A stretch of DNA of 64,000 nucleotides from positions 4,554,001 through 4,618,000 of the forward strand of contig NZ_AP023033.1 of NCBI RefSeq assembly GCF_019670125.1. The letters are read 5' to 3'. Under the pieces are notes generated by a model. It was not told where the DNA came from. It did not search any database and saw only the letters and a program-made list of their open reading frames with translations. The translations under genes and the position numbers were made by a program. Source of the DNA: Agarivorans aestuarii (GTDB lineage: Bacteria > Pseudomonadota > Gammaproteobacteria > Enterobacterales > Celerinatantimonadaceae). Positions 35,094 through 44,418 of the stretch are shown one piece after another (the first letter of the stretch is position 1; each line of letters opens with the position of its first letter).

Positions 35094-35933
35094 CTAAAAT
35101 TTGTTATTTTGAAAATCGTCAAATGCTTGTAATACTTGTTCGCGGGTATTCATCACAAATGGGCCACCCCAAGCAATGGGCTCGTTAAGGGGCTCGCCCG
35201 TTACAACTAGCACGCGGCTAGCATGCGCGCTTTGCAGTAACAGTTGTTCGCCTTCGCTAAGCACGCCCAAGTGATAAGCAGTAATAGCCTGCGGGTTATC
35301 GGCAACCGTTACTTCCCCCTCAATCACGTAAACAAAACCATGATGATGAGAAGGTAAATCTAGATTAACCTTTGCCCCTGCCACCAAACTAATATCTAAA
35401 AAGCTAGCTGCAGTGTGGCTAGTTTGCACCGCGCCAACTGTTCCGTTAGCCAGCTCTCCGGCAACTACTCTTATTACGTTGCCTCGCTCATCTTGGCTCA
35501 GTGGTATTTGCTCGGCGCTCAGCTCTTGATAATCTGGCGCCGACATTTTGTGCTCTGCAGCCAGGTTAACCCATAGTTGAAAACCTTTAAGTAGGCCGTC
35601 TTGTTGCTCGGGCATTTCTGAGTGAATCACCCCGCGTCCAGCATTCATCCATTGCACGCCACCAGCTTCAATCACACTTTCGTGGCCTGCATTATCTTTA
35701 TGGCGCATCCGGCCATTAAGAATATAGGTGACCGTTTGAAAACCGCGATGCGGATGCTCTGGAAAACCCGCTAAATAGTCATCGGGTTTATCTGACTCAA
35801 AGCAATCTAACATCAAAAAAGGGTCTAGGTGGCGCAGCTGGTTATTGCCCAGCATGCGGGTAAGTTTTACGCCGGCGCCGTCACTGGTGGCCTGACCGGC
35901 CACCACTTTTTGTAGTTGTTTTAAACTAGTCAT
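35094..35933 (-). CDS. Pirin family protein
   Basis: The 279-residue protein is a bicupin pirin. The N-terminal cupin holds the metal motif HPHRGFQT and the later His/Glu of HSEMPEQ; ILNGRMRHKDN and GVQWMNAGRG are also typical. Bacterial pirins such as YhhW can show quercetin 2,3-dioxygenase activity or act as metal-dependent redox sensors. It is in the middle of a DoxX-pirin-YqjG operon, 8 bases after the DoxX gene and 10 bases before the reductase ATG. The operon faces a divergent LysR regulator that is its likely activator. Confidence 0.92.
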   Translation of the reverse strand: MTSLKQLQKVVAGQATSDGAGVKLTRMLGNNQLRHLDPFLMLDCFESDKPDDYLAGFPEHPHRGFQTVTYILNGRMRHKDNAGHESVIEAGGVQWMNAGRGVIHSEMPEQQDGLLKGFQLWVNLAAEHKMSAPDYQELSAEQIPLSQDERGNVIRVVAGELANGTVGAVQTSHTAASFLDISLVAGAKVNLDLPSHHHGFVYVIEGEVTVADNPQAITAYHLGVLSEGEQLLLQSAHASRVLVVTGEPLNEPIAWGGPFVMNTREQVLQAFDDFQNNKF

Positions 35934-35941
35934 CTTTAGTC

Positions 35942-36328
35942 CTATGCACTGCGTTTATCGAGTGAATATGCGCCGCCACCATGGGCAACCAATAATAAGA
36001 ATCCACCGGCAATAGCTATGTTTTTCATCAACATAATCATTTGCATTTGATCGCCTGGGTTAAAGTGGAATAACAGACCCGACAGCAAACTAAAACCAGC
36101 TAATAAAAATGCCACAGGGCGAGTCTTCCAGCCCACTAATATCGCCAAACCACCAAGCAGTTCTATGGCAATCACCAAGGGTAATAGCGCACCCGGAACG
36201 CCCATGGCTTCCATATAACCCTGAGTCCCGGCGTAGCCAGCAATTTTTCCGTAACCAGAGAGGATAAAAATCAGCGCTAAAAATACTCGTGCTGTAGGTT
36301 GGCTGAGTTGTTGTAGTAAATTCATCAT
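35942..36328 (-). CDS. DoxX family membrane protein
   Basis: The double ATG at 36328/36325, preceded by GGAGAACACA, is the likely start; the frame is open 44 codons further without a ribosome site. The 128-residue product has four membrane helices and the DoxX signs RVFLALIFILSGYGKIAGY, VIAIELLGGLAILVGW and the HFNPGDQMQMIMLMKN loop. DoxX proteins are small inner-membrane proteins linked to thiol and oxidative stress. First gene of the operon with pirin and YqjG, divergent from a LysR regulator gene. Confidence 0.9.
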   Translation of the reverse strand: MMNLLQQLSQPTARVFLALIFILSGYGKIAGYAGTQGYMEAMGVPGALLPLVIAIELLGGLAILVGWKTRPVAFLLAGFSLLSGLLFHFNPGDQMQMIMLMKNIAIAGGFLLLVAHGGGAYSLDKRSA

Positions 36329-36471
36329 TGTGTTCTCCGTCTGTTTATTTGGCTCAATGCCATTACTTGTGAACAGATTAATGTTGTTATGAAGAACGAT
36401 AAACCGTGCACTTGGCAAATCATTGTTCCTATAATGGCAACAATAGTAGCTAGCGAACATGGAGCACTGTG

Positions 36472-37410
36472 ATGGGACAGCTGGAAGAGATGCAAATTTT
36501 TGTGCGGGTGGTTGAGGCAGGTAGTATTAGCCGAGCCGCTGAGCAACTAGGGGTGGCTAAATCGGTGGTGAGTCGGCGTTTAAGTGCCTTGGAAAAGCGC
36601 CTAGGCAGCAACCTAATGCAGCGTACCACTCGTCGCCTTAGCTTAAGTGATGCAGGCCAGCAGTTTTATCAACGCAGCCTAGGCATAATTGACGAAGTTG
36701 ATCAGCTTAACCAAGACGCCAGTTGCCAAGAACAAACCTTAACTGGCAGCTTACATATTGCGGTGCCCTTATCCTTTGGCCAAGCGCACTTAAGCAGCGC
36801 TTTTGATGCCTTTATGCAGCTGCACCCACAACTTAAACTTAAAGTAAGCCTAGCTGACAGCCAACATGATTTAGTGGCCGAAGGTATAGATTTGGCACTG
36901 CGCATTGCCGAACTAAAAGACTCTAGCCTAAAAGCAAAAAAAATCACCCCTATCAATTTTGCCTTAGTGGCCTCGCCGGCCTACCTTGCCAAACATGGCC
37001 GTCCCACCAAACCTGAACAACTAAGCCAACACCAAGTGCTGCATTACAGCTTACGTGGTAGTGCTAGTTGGCAACTAAGTGATAATAAAGGGCGTGTTCA
37101 TCAAGTAGCCTACCAACCACATATTAGCGCCAACAACGGTGATTTTTTGCAAGACTTAGCTATCGCCGGACATGGCATTGCCCATACGCCTAGTTTTATT
37201 GCTTGGCAGGCTATTGCAAAAGGAGAGCTAGAAATAGTGCTGCCCGAGTATAAACTACCCGCATTGCACGCTTGGGCGGTTTATCCCAATACCCGCTACT
37301 TGCCACACCGCAGCCGAGTAATGATAGATTTTTTAGCCCAGCGTTTTGGTTTAAACCCTTATTGGGATCAAGCCTTAAGCCAGCACTTAAATACTAAGCC
37401 AACAAATTAA
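36472..37410 (+). CDS. LysR-family regulator next to the DoxX-pirin-YqjG operon
   Basis: The ATG at 36472 follows an in-frame GTG by one codon. The 312-residue protein has the LysR winged helix at residues 3-60 (MQIFVRVVEAGSISRAAEQLG, SVVSRRLSALEKRLG) and a periplasmic-binding-type effector domain (GSLHIAVPLSFGQAHL, IDLALRIAEL). It is of the AaeR/DmlR-like type that often responds to aromatic acids or quinone-like compounds. It diverges from the redox operon, the usual layout for its target. No clear T-N11-A pair could be singled out in the 143-bp gap. Confidence 0.9.
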   Translation: MGQLEEMQIFVRVVEAGSISRAAEQLGVAKSVVSRRLSALEKRLGSNLMQRTTRRLSLSDAGQQFYQRSLGIIDEVDQLNQDASCQEQTLTGSLHIAVPLSFGQAHLSSAFDAFMQLHPQLKLKVSLADSQHDLVAEGIDLALRIAELKDSSLKAKKITPINFALVASPAYLAKHGRPTKPEQLSQHQVLHYSLRGSASWQLSDNKGRVHQVAYQPHISANNGDFLQDLAIAGHGIAHTPSFIAWQAIAKGELEIVLPEYKLPALHAWAVYPNTRYLPHRSRVMIDFLAQRFGLNPYWDQALSQHLNTKPTN

Positions 37411-37601
37411 TTGGTATTTAATTGTAAGCAGCCAACAGTAATCACTTATCTGTCAAAAAGCGCTGTATTCTCTGGGCTTTTTATGATTACCTTGCTGCTA
37501 AATAAAAGGTCCCTAACAAATTGTATAGGTGACATATAAGCTTTGCAGCGTAACGATATATTCGCGTTTTAGATTCGTTTTTAACTGGTAAGGAAAGTGT
37601 T

Positions 37602-38537
37602 ATGCCTATGGTTTTTGATTATCTACTCACCGTACAAGTTGCGCTGCTAATTTTTGCAGTTTTTGTACTTAAATCTTCGATTAAATTTGTACCACAAAAC
37701 TCGGCTTGGGTAGTTGAGCGTTTTGGTAAATACCAATCAACCAAAGAAGCGGGAATTAACTTTTTAATCCCCATTGTTGACCAAGTATCGGCTCGCCGTT
37801 CACTAAAAGAGCAAGCCTTTGATGTACCAAGCCAAGCGGCAATTACTAAAGATAACATCTCCTTATCGGTAGATGGCGTATTGTACTTCCGTGTATTAGA
37901 CCCATACAAAGCCACCTACGGCGTAGAAGACTACGTATTTGCGGTAACTCAGTTGGCGCAAACCACCATGCGTTCAGAGATTGGTAAAATTGAACTGGAC
38001 AAAACCTTTGAAGAACGTGATGCGCTTAATGCCAAAATTGTTGCGCAAATTAACGAAGCATCAGCCTCTTGGGGCGTTGCAGTACTACGTTATGAAATTA
38101 AAGACATTACCCCACCCTCTTCAATTATGGATTCGATGGAATCGCAAATGCGTGCCGAGCGTGAACGTCGCGCTAAAATCCTAGAGTCTGAGGGCGAAAA
38201 GGCTGCGGCAATCAACATTGCCGAAGGTCAAAAACAAGCGCGTGTATTGCAGGCTGAAGCTGAAAAACGCGAGCAAGTACTTAGCGCAGAAGGTGAAGCA
38301 GAAGCGATTATTGCAGTTGCCGATGCACAGGCTCAAGCCTTAACCACGGTTGGTCAATCAGCCGCTACAGCAGAAGGGCAAAAAGCGGTTCAGCTGGATC
38401 TTGCAACTAAAGCGATTGAAGCTAAACACGCCATTGCTAAAGAATCGAGTGTGGTATTGTTGCCCGACAGCAGCACCGAAGCGGGCTCTTTAGTTGCTCA
38501 AGCCACCACCATTTTAAATACCCTAAATAGAGGCTAG
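37602..38537 (+). CDS. qmcA: SPFH/band 7 membrane protein, QmcA-like
   Basis: The 311-residue protein has an N-terminal membrane anchor (about residues 5-23), an SPFH domain (KFVPQNSAWVVERFGKYQST, GINFLIPIVDQVSARRSLKE, SVDGVLYFRVLDPYKA) and a long C-terminal coiled coil of Glu/Ala/Lys (ILESEGEKAAAINIAEGQKQ). That is the E. coli QmcA/stomatin layout. It likely forms ring-shaped assemblies that organise inner-membrane proteins and interact with FtsH. An NfeD-like gene follows 4 bases later; QmcA-YbbJ and stomatin-NfeD pairs are the norm, so they work together. Confidence 0.93.
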   Translation: MPMVFDYLLTVQVALLIFAVFVLKSSIKFVPQNSAWVVERFGKYQSTKEAGINFLIPIVDQVSARRSLKEQAFDVPSQAAITKDNISLSVDGVLYFRVLDPYKATYGVEDYVFAVTQLAQTTMRSEIGKIELDKTFEERDALNAKIVAQINEASASWGVAVLRYEIKDITPPSSIMDSMESQMRAERERRAKILESEGEKAAAINIAEGQKQARVLQAEAEKREQVLSAEGEAEAIIAVADAQAQALTTVGQSAATAEGQKAVQLDLATKAIEAKHAIAKESSVVLLPDSSTEAGSLVAQATTILNTLNRG

Positions 38538-38541
38538 CCCT

Positions 38542-39012
38542 ATGGCAGAACTGTTTGCTAACCACATTCCTCAGTTAATGATTGCCTCCGGCATCATCTT
38601 GCTCGCCATTGAAGTGGTGATCATCGGTTTTGCCACCTTCATCTTGTTTTTTATTGGCTTGTCCTTAGTCATTACTGGCTCATTGGTTTGGTTAAATGTA
38701 CTCCCAGAAACCTGGAATAGTATTCTGTTAGCCAACGCCGTTATGAGCAGCTTACTGGCCGGGGGATTGTGGAAGCCGATGCGTAAGCTACAAAATAGTG
38801 CTGATAACAAACAAGTAAGCAGCGACTTTGATGGTCACCGTTTTTTTTGCGAACAAGACATCGATAAACGTGGTTTAAGCAGCTATAAGCACTCTGGCAT
38901 TAGCTGGACCTTAAAAAGTGAGCAAACCATTGCTGCAGGTAGCGAAGTAGAAGTGATTCGCGCTGAAGTAGGCACCTTTTGGGTGGAAGCCGTAGAACCA
39001 AGTAATACTTAG
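38542..39012 (+). CDS. NfeD-like membrane protein, partner of QmcA (YbbJ type)
   Basis: The 156-residue protein has two to three membrane helices in the first 75 residues (LMIASGIILLAIEVVIIGFA, FILFFIGLSLVITGSLVWL), followed by a soluble OB-fold domain with the NfeD pattern (GISWTLKSEQTIAAGSEVEV, GTFWVEAV). It lies 4 bases after qmcA, so it is co-translated. In E. coli the homologue is YbbJ. It lacks the ClpP-like protease domain of long NfeD proteins. A terminator follows. Confidence 0.9.
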   Translation: MAELFANHIPQLMIASGIILLAIEVVIIGFATFILFFIGLSLVITGSLVWLNVLPETWNSILLANAVMSSLLAGGLWKPMRKLQNSADNKQVSSDFDGHRFFCEQDIDKRGLSSYKHSGISWTLKSEQTIAAGSEVEVIRAEVGTFWVEAVEPSNT

Positions 39013-39024
39013 AGTATTCGTTTC

Positions 39025-39057
39025 ACAAGCCAGCGTTCTGCTGGCTTGTTCATTTTT
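39025..39057 (+). terminator. Terminator of the qmcA-nfeD operon
   Basis: ACAAGCCAGC and GCTGGCTTGT form a 10-bp stem with a 5-base loop, followed by a short T run (TTTTT at 39053-39057). It is 13 bases after the stop. Confidence 0.8.
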
Positions 39058-39058
39058 C

Positions 39059-39220
39059 TAATACCAACCACACTAAGTGATCAGAAATAACGCAGCAAAA
39101 ATACTCGAGAAAAAGGCAGAATTTTTCGATAAGCACTTATTCTACAATCAAAAATCCCAACGCGGTTATCGAGTATTTTAACCAGATAAAATGAGCAGTT
39201 ACTTGGTACGATTGGTATAA
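39059..39220. repeat. MITE-like 160-bp palindromic intergenic repeat
   Basis: The ends are inverted: ATACCAA (39061-39067) and TTGGTAT (39212-39218), within TAATACCAAC / GATTGGTATAA. Inside, AAAATACTCGA (39098-39108) and TCGAGTATTTT (39169-39179) form a second perfect inverted repeat, with a further near-match (GAATTTTTCGAT / ATCAAAAATCC), so the whole folds as a long hairpin. There is no coding capacity. I recall similar ATACCAATC...GATTGGTAT elements scattered in Vibrio/Shewanella-type genomes, but only one copy is seen in this window. Confidence 0.7.
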
Positions 39221-39283
39221 CAATGCAAAGCCAAACAGATTGTGCTTAACTAGCTGTAGTTTCTTTCTCTTAGGTTTCTCATC

Positions 39284-39778
39284 ATGCGCCAAGCACTTAT
39301 TAAAACCTTTATTCTATCTGCCAGTTTATGGCTTATCGCCTGTAGCAGCATGGTTCCTAACGACCCACCTAAAGTAAACTTGGTATCGGTAGTGCCTACA
39401 GCAGGTGACAGCATGACACCGAGCTTCGATATTAATTTACGGGTGGTTAACCCCAATAAACAAGCGCTCAGCCTAGCTGGGGCGGTATATACCTTGTCAC
39501 TCAACGGCCACGAAATCGTCACTGGGGCCACCAGCGATTTACCCGAAGTGCCCGGTTATGGCGAGGCCAACTTTACCTTGCCAGCCCAAGCCAATTTAAT
39601 TGCTACCTTCCGACTATTAAGCTCGTTTGTCGCCTTAAAAAGCCCTGAACTAGATTATAAAGTAGATGTAAAACTGGACATCGGCAGCTTGTGGCCAGCG
39701 GTAAACCTGACTGAGAAAGGCACATTTAAGTTAGAAGATCTTGGCCAGCAAATAGGCTCAAGTGTTCAGGCACTATAA
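39284..39778 (+). CDS. LEA14-like lipoprotein (water stress and hypersensitivity domain)
   Basis: The 164-residue protein has a lipoprotein signal (SASLWLIACSS; lipobox LIAC, Cys at about residue 20). Residues 30-140 form a WHy/LEA14 domain: PSFDINLRVVNPNKQALSLAGAVYTLSLNG, with the typical 'xNPNxxxLxLxGxxYxLxLNG' pattern, then ATSDLPEVPGYG. Function in bacteria is unknown; a membrane-surface stress role is assumed by family. It stands alone, between the MITE-like repeat and the convergent ppiC gene. Confidence 0.88.
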   Translation: MRQALIKTFILSASLWLIACSSMVPNDPPKVNLVSVVPTAGDSMTPSFDINLRVVNPNKQALSLAGAVYTLSLNGHEIVTGATSDLPEVPGYGEANFTLPAQANLIATFRLLSSFVALKSPELDYKVDVKLDIGSLWPAVNLTEKGTFKLEDLGQQIGSSVQAL

Positions 39779-39808
39779 AGTAAGCGCTGATAGGGCTGTA
39801 GCAAGGTT

Positions 39809-40096
39809 TTAGCTCCAGCGCTCATTCACTTTAATTAAATGAAAACCAAACTGTGTTTTAACTGGCCCTATTACTTCGTTTAAGGGGCCAGAGAACACCG
39901 CTTTATCAAAGCTTTTCACCATATCACCTTTAGCAAACTCGCCTAAATCGCCACCTTGCTTAGCAGAAGGGCATGACGAAAAACGTAACGCCATCGCCTC
40001 AAAGCTAGAGCCTTTGTTTAACTTTTCTAGTATTTCCAAGGCTTTTTTTTCTGAACTAACAATAATGTGTTGAGCTCGCGCCTGTGCTTTTGCCAT
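39809..40096 (-). CDS. ppiC: Parvulin-type peptidyl-prolyl isomerase PpiC
   Basis: The 95-residue protein is a single parvulin domain, like E. coli PpiC (93 residues). Key blocks are ARAQHIIVSSEKKALEILE with the active-site His, FSSCPSAKQGGDLGEF, and QFGFHLIKV at the end. It has no signal peptide, so it should act on prolyl bonds of cytoplasmic proteins. It lies alone on the minus strand, facing the LEA14-like gene. Confidence 0.95.
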   Translation of the reverse strand: MAKAQARAQHIIVSSEKKALEILEKLNKGSSFEAMALRFSSCPSAKQGGDLGEFAKGDMVKSFDKAVFSGPLNEVIGPVKTQFGFHLIKVNERWS

Positions 40097-40281
40097 TGCG
40101 ACCTCTTGAGTTTTTGCTTGTTATACACCGAACAGCAAATCAACCAAAGCTCCTGCCTAAAATTAGCAAAAAAACATAAGACAAAAGTAAAGATGCCCAA
40201 ATAGCTCACATTTATTTGTCTCCAAGCAGGCTATATTTTTAGCAAGAAACAAAAGTATTTACTCACCTTTCACAGGTATAA

Positions 40282-41583
40282 ATGGAACGATATTCATCTT
40301 CTTGGACTTGGCTGCGCAATTTTCTTTTAGCCCTTACCGTGCTAGTGCTTGTGGCTGCCCAATGGATACCTGCCAAGCGCCTTCAGATCTACCCCAGTGA
40401 AAACATGCTAGTGGATTTGTACTCCGATAAAGGACAAGGCGGCAACTCTAGTGCATATTGGCTAACCAGCAACCAAAAGTTTGTCTGTAACCTAGAAAGC
40501 AGCCATTTGCCGGCAAAGTATTGCGGAATAAGCATCAAATTCCACAAGCCAACTGACGCGGGTACCTCAGACAAATACGCGTCCCTAGAAAACATAGATT
40601 TAAGTGACTATAAACAATTAGTGGTGGACGCAGATTTCGAAGGACCTGCTAGCGAACTACGCTTCTTTATGCGCAGCACCGAAGCAACCAGCGGCCACGA
40701 TCTGTCTGATGCAAAATTTATGTTCACCTACTTTGAGAAACAAGAACTGGCGGAGCAAGAAGCGAAAGCTCAATTTAACCAATTCTCTATTCCGGCGTGG
40801 TGGCTAAATCGTTATTACCAATCACGCGATGACTTCACTTTAGACTTCTCTAAAGTTAAAGAAATATCCTTTGATATTCCTTCCACCTCGTCGGATGGCG
40901 AATACACCATCACCGTGAATAAGGTTGAAGCTGAAGGGAAGTGGATCAGCAACGAAAGCTTATATGCCACTATCATTGCCGTATGGCTTGTTTATTTTAC
41001 TGCCGAGTTGATTCGCTATGTGCTGCATCAGAAAAAGAACTTAACTCAGTCTATTCATACTCTTGAGAAAGATGTAGACGAACTCAAACACACCGCCAGT
41101 AACGACCAACTTACCGGCGTACTTAACCGCCGAGGTCTATTAGACGCTCTAGAAGAGAAACCAATAAGCAACAATAACTACTACTTATTCGTTTTTGATA
41201 TCGACCACTTTAAACATATTAACGATAGCTATGGCCACAACAACGGTGATGCCGTGCTGCGCTTTTTTGCTCGCCAATTAAGCTCGGTGATTCGCAGCCA
41301 AGATTTATTTGCTCGCTGGGGCGGTGAAGAGTTTGTTTTACTTTCTGAACAGCAGCATGAAATAGATGCTTATAACTTTGCCGAGCGCTTGCGCAAACTG
41401 ATCCACCAACAAGATTTCTTGCTGTCGTTTGAGGGCAAGCAACAACACATTAAGTTGAGCATGAGCATAGGCTTAACCCTAGTCGATAAAGATGAAGCCT
41501 TTAACGTTGCCTTTAATCGTGCCGACAGCGCCCTTTATTTAGCCAAAGATAAAGGCCGCAATCGCACCCAACTCGCCAGTTAA
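40282..41583 (+). CDS. Membrane diguanylate cyclase with two-Cys periplasmic domain (second copy of the type)
   Basis: The 433-residue protein has a membrane helix at about 12-30, a periplasmic domain (about 35-225), a second helix (about 232-250), a coiled linker and a GGDEF domain. The active loop is [11 protein letters not shown], with RxxD inhibitory site RSQD at the correct spacing. The periplasmic part has Cys residues at FVCNLES and KYCGIS, and motifs SLENIDLS and [13 protein letters not shown]. These parallel the cyclase at 1628 (LFCNIS, DACAL, NFENIQLN, SGKWLQAKDLYL), so both carry the same sensor type. The 3' end overlaps the convergent ung gene by 4 bases. Confidence 0.92.
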   Translation: MERYSSSWTWLRNFLLALTVLVLVAAQWIPAKRLQIYPSENMLVDLYSDKGQGGNSSAYWLTSNQKFVCNLESSHLPAKYCGISIKFHKPTDAGTSDKYASLENIDLSDYKQLVVDADFEGPASELRFFMRSTEATSGHDLSDAKFMFTYFEKQELAEQEAKAQFNQFSIPAWWLNRYYQSRDDFTLDFSKVKEISFDIPSTSSDGEYTITVNKVEAEGKWISNESLYATIIAVWLVYFTAELIRYVLHQKKNLTQSIHTLEKDVDELKHTASNDQLTGVLNRRGLLDALEEKPISNNNYYLFVFDIDHFKHINDSYGHNNGDAVLRFFARQLSSVIRSQDLFARWGGEEFVLLSEQQHEIDAYNFAERLRKLIHQQDFLLSFEGKQQHIKLSMSIGLTLVDKDEAFNVAFNRADSALYLAKDKGRNRTQLAS

Positions 41584-42233
41584 AGCTGCCAATCAATAGC
41601 GGCTTTTCCTTGCTGTTCTAGAAGCTGGTTAGTTTTAGAAAAATGACCGCAGCCTAAAAAGCCGCGATGGGCAGACAAGGGCGAGGGGTGTACCGAACAT
41701 AACAAATGGTGTTTGTTAGCATCAATCACTTGGCCTTTCTTTTGCGCATGGGCGCCCCACAACAAGAACACCACACCATCACAATGTTGGCTTATGTAAC
41801 TAATTACAGCCTCGGTAAAGGTTTCCCAGCCATATTTTGCATGTGAATGAGCTTTAGCTTGCTCAACGGTAAGCACCGTATTTAGTAACAACACCCCTTG
41901 CTTGGCCCAGGCACTTAAATTGCCATGCTCCGGAATCACAAAGCCGTCGATGTCGGTGGCAAGTTCTTTGTAGATATTGCGCAGCGATGGAGGAATTTTT
42001 ACGCCTTCTGGCACACTAAAACTTAAACCATGGGCTTGGCCTTCTCCGTGGTAAGGGTCTTGACCAAGAATCACCACTTTAAGCTGATCCATCGGGCAAC
42101 TGTCGAAGGCGCTAAATACCTGAGCGTCTGGTGGGTAAATCACCTTAGCAGCGCGTTGTGCAGCGACCTTATCGATTAAACGCGGGTAATAATCAAGCTG
42201 CTGTTGTTCAGCAAACAGACTTTGCCAATTCAT
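41580..42233 (-). CDS. ung: Uracil-DNA glycosylase
   Basis: The 217-residue protein is a family 1 UDG. The catalytic water-activating Asp is in [21 protein letters not shown], and the second active-site His is in [18 protein letters not shown]. The [19 protein letters not shown] block is also typical. It removes uracil from DNA to start base excision repair. Its stop overlaps the end of the convergent cyclase gene by four bases. Confidence 0.98.
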   Translation of the reverse strand: MNWQSLFAEQQQLDYYPRLIDKVAAQRAAKVIYPPDAQVFSAFDSCPMDQLKVVILGQDPYHGEGQAHGLSFSVPEGVKIPPSLRNIYKELATDIDGFVIPEHGNLSAWAKQGVLLLNTVLTVEQAKAHSHAKYGWETFTEAVISYISQHCDGVVFLLWGAHAQKKGQVIDANKHHLLCSVHPSPLSAHRGFLGCGHFSKTNQLLEQQGKAAIDWQL

Positions 42234-42303
42234 CTAAATATCAAACCTAATAGCGGACACGTTAGCCCGCTATTATAGCCACAACCTCACGATTTGGAGT
42301 TAG

Positions 42304-43083
42304 CTAATATTGCTCGGGCACAAAGCTTTGCTCGTTAATCGGTACCCGCACGTAATCTTTCTTATCAATGGCAGGTAAGGTGATTGGTACATGCTCGAGA
42401 TCTTGATAATCGATCTGCGATAAAAAGTGGCTAATGCAGTTAAGTCGCGCCGCTTTTTTGTTGTCGGAATTCACCACCCACCAAGGCGAATGCTTGGTAT
42501 CGGTATAAGCAAACATTTCATCCTTGGCTTGTGAGTAAGCCACCCAACGCGAGCGAGACTCCAAATCCATAGGGCTAAATTTCCAACGCTTAAGCGGGTT
42601 ATTGATGCGCTCTAAAAAGCGCTTTTCCTGCTCTTCATCAGACACCGAGAACCAATACTTAATCAAGATGGTGCCAGAGCGGATCAACATTTTTTCGAAT
42701 TCAGGGCAGGCGCGTAAAAAATCTTGATGCTGTTCATCACTACAAAAGCCCATCACCTTTTCTACCCCCGCTCGGTTGTACCAAGAGCGGTCAAACAAAA
42801 CAATTTCTCCAGCGGCGGGCAAATGCGTAACATAACGCTGAAAGTACCACTGCGTTTTTTCACGCTCGTTGGGCGCAGGCAACGCTGCAATGCGACATAC
42901 CCGAGGATTTAGCTTTTCAGCAATCCGTTTAATCACGCCACCTTTACCGGCTGCATCGCGCCCCTCAAATATCACCACCACTTTAAGACCTTTTGCTACC
43001 ACCCATTGCTGCAGTTTAACTAGCTCTGTTTGCAATTCTTCTAAGCGTTTTTCATAGCTCTTTTTATCAATTTTACCCGCCAT
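42304..43083 (-). CDS. ppk2: Polyphosphate kinase 2
   Basis: The ATG at 43083, preceded by AAGGTGAG, gives 259 residues; the open frame extends 11 codons further. It is a one-domain PPK2: Walker A-like VVIFEGRDAAGKGGVIKRI, the YFQRYVTHLPAAGEIVLFDRSWYNRAGVE block with its lid/Walker B residues, and FLRACPEFEKMLI. It uses polyphosphate to phosphorylate nucleoside diphosphates (class I, NDP to NTP). It sits upstream of ung on the same strand and divergent from gmk; the nucleotide metabolism theme may be coincidental. Confidence 0.93.
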   Translation of the reverse strand: MAGKIDKKSYEKRLEELQTELVKLQQWVVAKGLKVVVIFEGRDAAGKGGVIKRIAEKLNPRVCRIAALPAPNEREKTQWYFQRYVTHLPAAGEIVLFDRSWYNRAGVEKVMGFCSDEQHQDFLRACPEFEKMLIRSGTILIKYWFSVSDEEQEKRFLERINNPLKRWKFSPMDLESRSRWVAYSQAKDEMFAYTDTKHSPWWVVNSDNKKAARLNCISHFLSQIDYQDLEHVPITLPAIDKKDYVRVPINEQSFVPEQY

Positions 43084-43337
43084 AAACGAACTCACCTTTA
43101 ATGTTGATAAACACACTTGGGCAGCGTGCCAATTAAAAACAAAAACGAATCAATACAATGAGTTAAATTTAGCAGTAAAACCAATAGTTGCCACAAAACT
43201 GCAGGCTAGAATTGCTAAGTTGAGCAAAAATAACAAGATTAACTAAACTACAGGTGTAAATTACAAGCGCTGACTCTTTAAAAAAAACCACAAAATGGTA
43301 ACCTTAGGCGCCTTTATACATTCGCTTAGAATTCAAC

Positions 43338-43964
43338 ATGGCAATCATCGGTACTTTATACATCGTTTCAGCGCCCAGCGGCGCCGGCAAATCCAGCATG
43401 ATCAATGCGTATCTTTCACGCCACCGTGCATATCCTGCTCAAGTATCGGTTTCTCACACCACCAGAGCGTCACGCCCCGGTGAAATAGACGGTAACCATT
43501 ACCATTTTGTTAGTCATGATGAATTTAAGAAGTTAATCAACGAACAAGCTTTTTTTGAATATGCCGAAGTGTTTGGCAATTTCTACGGCACCTCTCGTTA
43601 CACGATTGAAAAGACCCTTGCCGATGGCATTGATGTGTTTTTAGATATAGATTGGCAAGGTGCTCGTCAGGTAAAACAAATGATGCCTGAGGCGGTATCG
43701 GTATTCATTTTACCGCCAAGCCGCGAAGAATTAGAAAACCGTTTGCACATGCGTGGCCAAGATAGCCCCGACGTTATTAAGAAACGCATGGACGAAGCAG
43801 AAAGTGAAATGTCTCATTATAATGAGTACGACTACCTAATCATTAACAGTAATTTTGACGAAGCCTTAAGCGAGCTTACTGCCATTATTACTGGACAAAG
43901 ATTACAAACCCGTCAGCAAGCGGCTAAACATCGCGGCTTGTTAGATGAACTTTTATCGAAATAA
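43338..43964 (+). CDS. gmk: Guanylate kinase
   Basis: The 208-residue protein has the P-loop in [20 protein letters not shown] and the GMP-binding block [23 protein letters not shown], then [19 protein letters not shown] and [11 protein letters not shown]. It converts GMP to GDP with ATP, at the head of the block gmk-rpoZ-spoT-trmH conserved in gammaproteobacteria. The grouping couples GTP supply, RNA polymerase omega and the (p)ppGpp enzyme. The gap to rpoZ is 73 bases. Confidence 0.98.
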   Translation: MAIIGTLYIVSAPSGAGKSSMINAYLSRHRAYPAQVSVSHTTRASRPGEIDGNHYHFVSHDEFKKLINEQAFFEYAEVFGNFYGTSRYTIEKTLADGIDVFLDIDWQGARQVKQMMPEAVSVFILPPSREELENRLHMRGQDSPDVIKKRMDEAESEMSHYNEYDYLIINSNFDEALSELTAIITGQRLQTRQQAAKHRGLLDELLSK

Positions 43965-44037
43965 TCACGCTAAGTCCTAGTAAATCTTCATAAGATCGGC
44001 TAGGATCTTGCGTCATTTTTAGTCAACGGAGCTGTGC

Positions 44038-44313
44038 ATGGCACGAGTAACAGTAGAAGATGCAGTAGAACAAGTCGGCAATCGCTTTGATCTTGTCCTT
44101 ATCGCCGCACGTCGCGCGCGTCAGATCGCAGTAGAAGGCAAAGACCCTCTAGTTGAAGTAGATAACGACAAACCAACCGTTATCGCTTTGCGTGAAATTG
44201 AAGAAGGTTTGATCACCACCGAAACAATGGATGCTCAAGACCGTCAGGAACGTCAGGAACGTGAAGCCGCCGAATTGGCAGCCGTTGCCGCTATCGCCGA
44301 TAAACGCATCTAA
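44038..44313 (+). CDS. rpoZ: RNA polymerase omega subunit
   Basis: The 91-residue protein matches RpoZ closely: [30 protein letters not shown], then [18 protein letters not shown]. Omega helps RNA polymerase assemble and forms part of one of the ppGpp binding sites. It follows gmk and precedes spoT. The C-terminal tail is Glu/Arg/Ala-rich ([17 protein letters not shown]), as in its relatives. Confidence 0.98.
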   Translation: MARVTVEDAVEQVGNRFDLVLIAARRARQIAVEGKDPLVEVDNDKPTVIALREIEEGLITTETMDAQDRQERQEREAAELAAVAAIADKRI

Positions 44314-44332
44314 TTCGTCCCCGTCTATAAAA

Positions 44333-44362
44333 TTACCGTGCTGGGTTTACTCTGCACGGTAA
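44333..44362 (+). promoter_or_regulatory. Hairpin between rpoZ and spoT
   Basis: TTACCGTGC and GCACGGTAA form a 9-bp stem with a 12-base loop, 19 bases past rpoZ and 57 bases before the spoT start. There is no T run, so it is not a simple terminator. It may be an RNA processing or stability element within the operon. Confidence 0.5.
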
Positions 44363-44418
44363 AACTCCCATAATTCAATCATATCTATTTCTGCGCTCCT
44401 CCGCTGATGAGGTAATGT

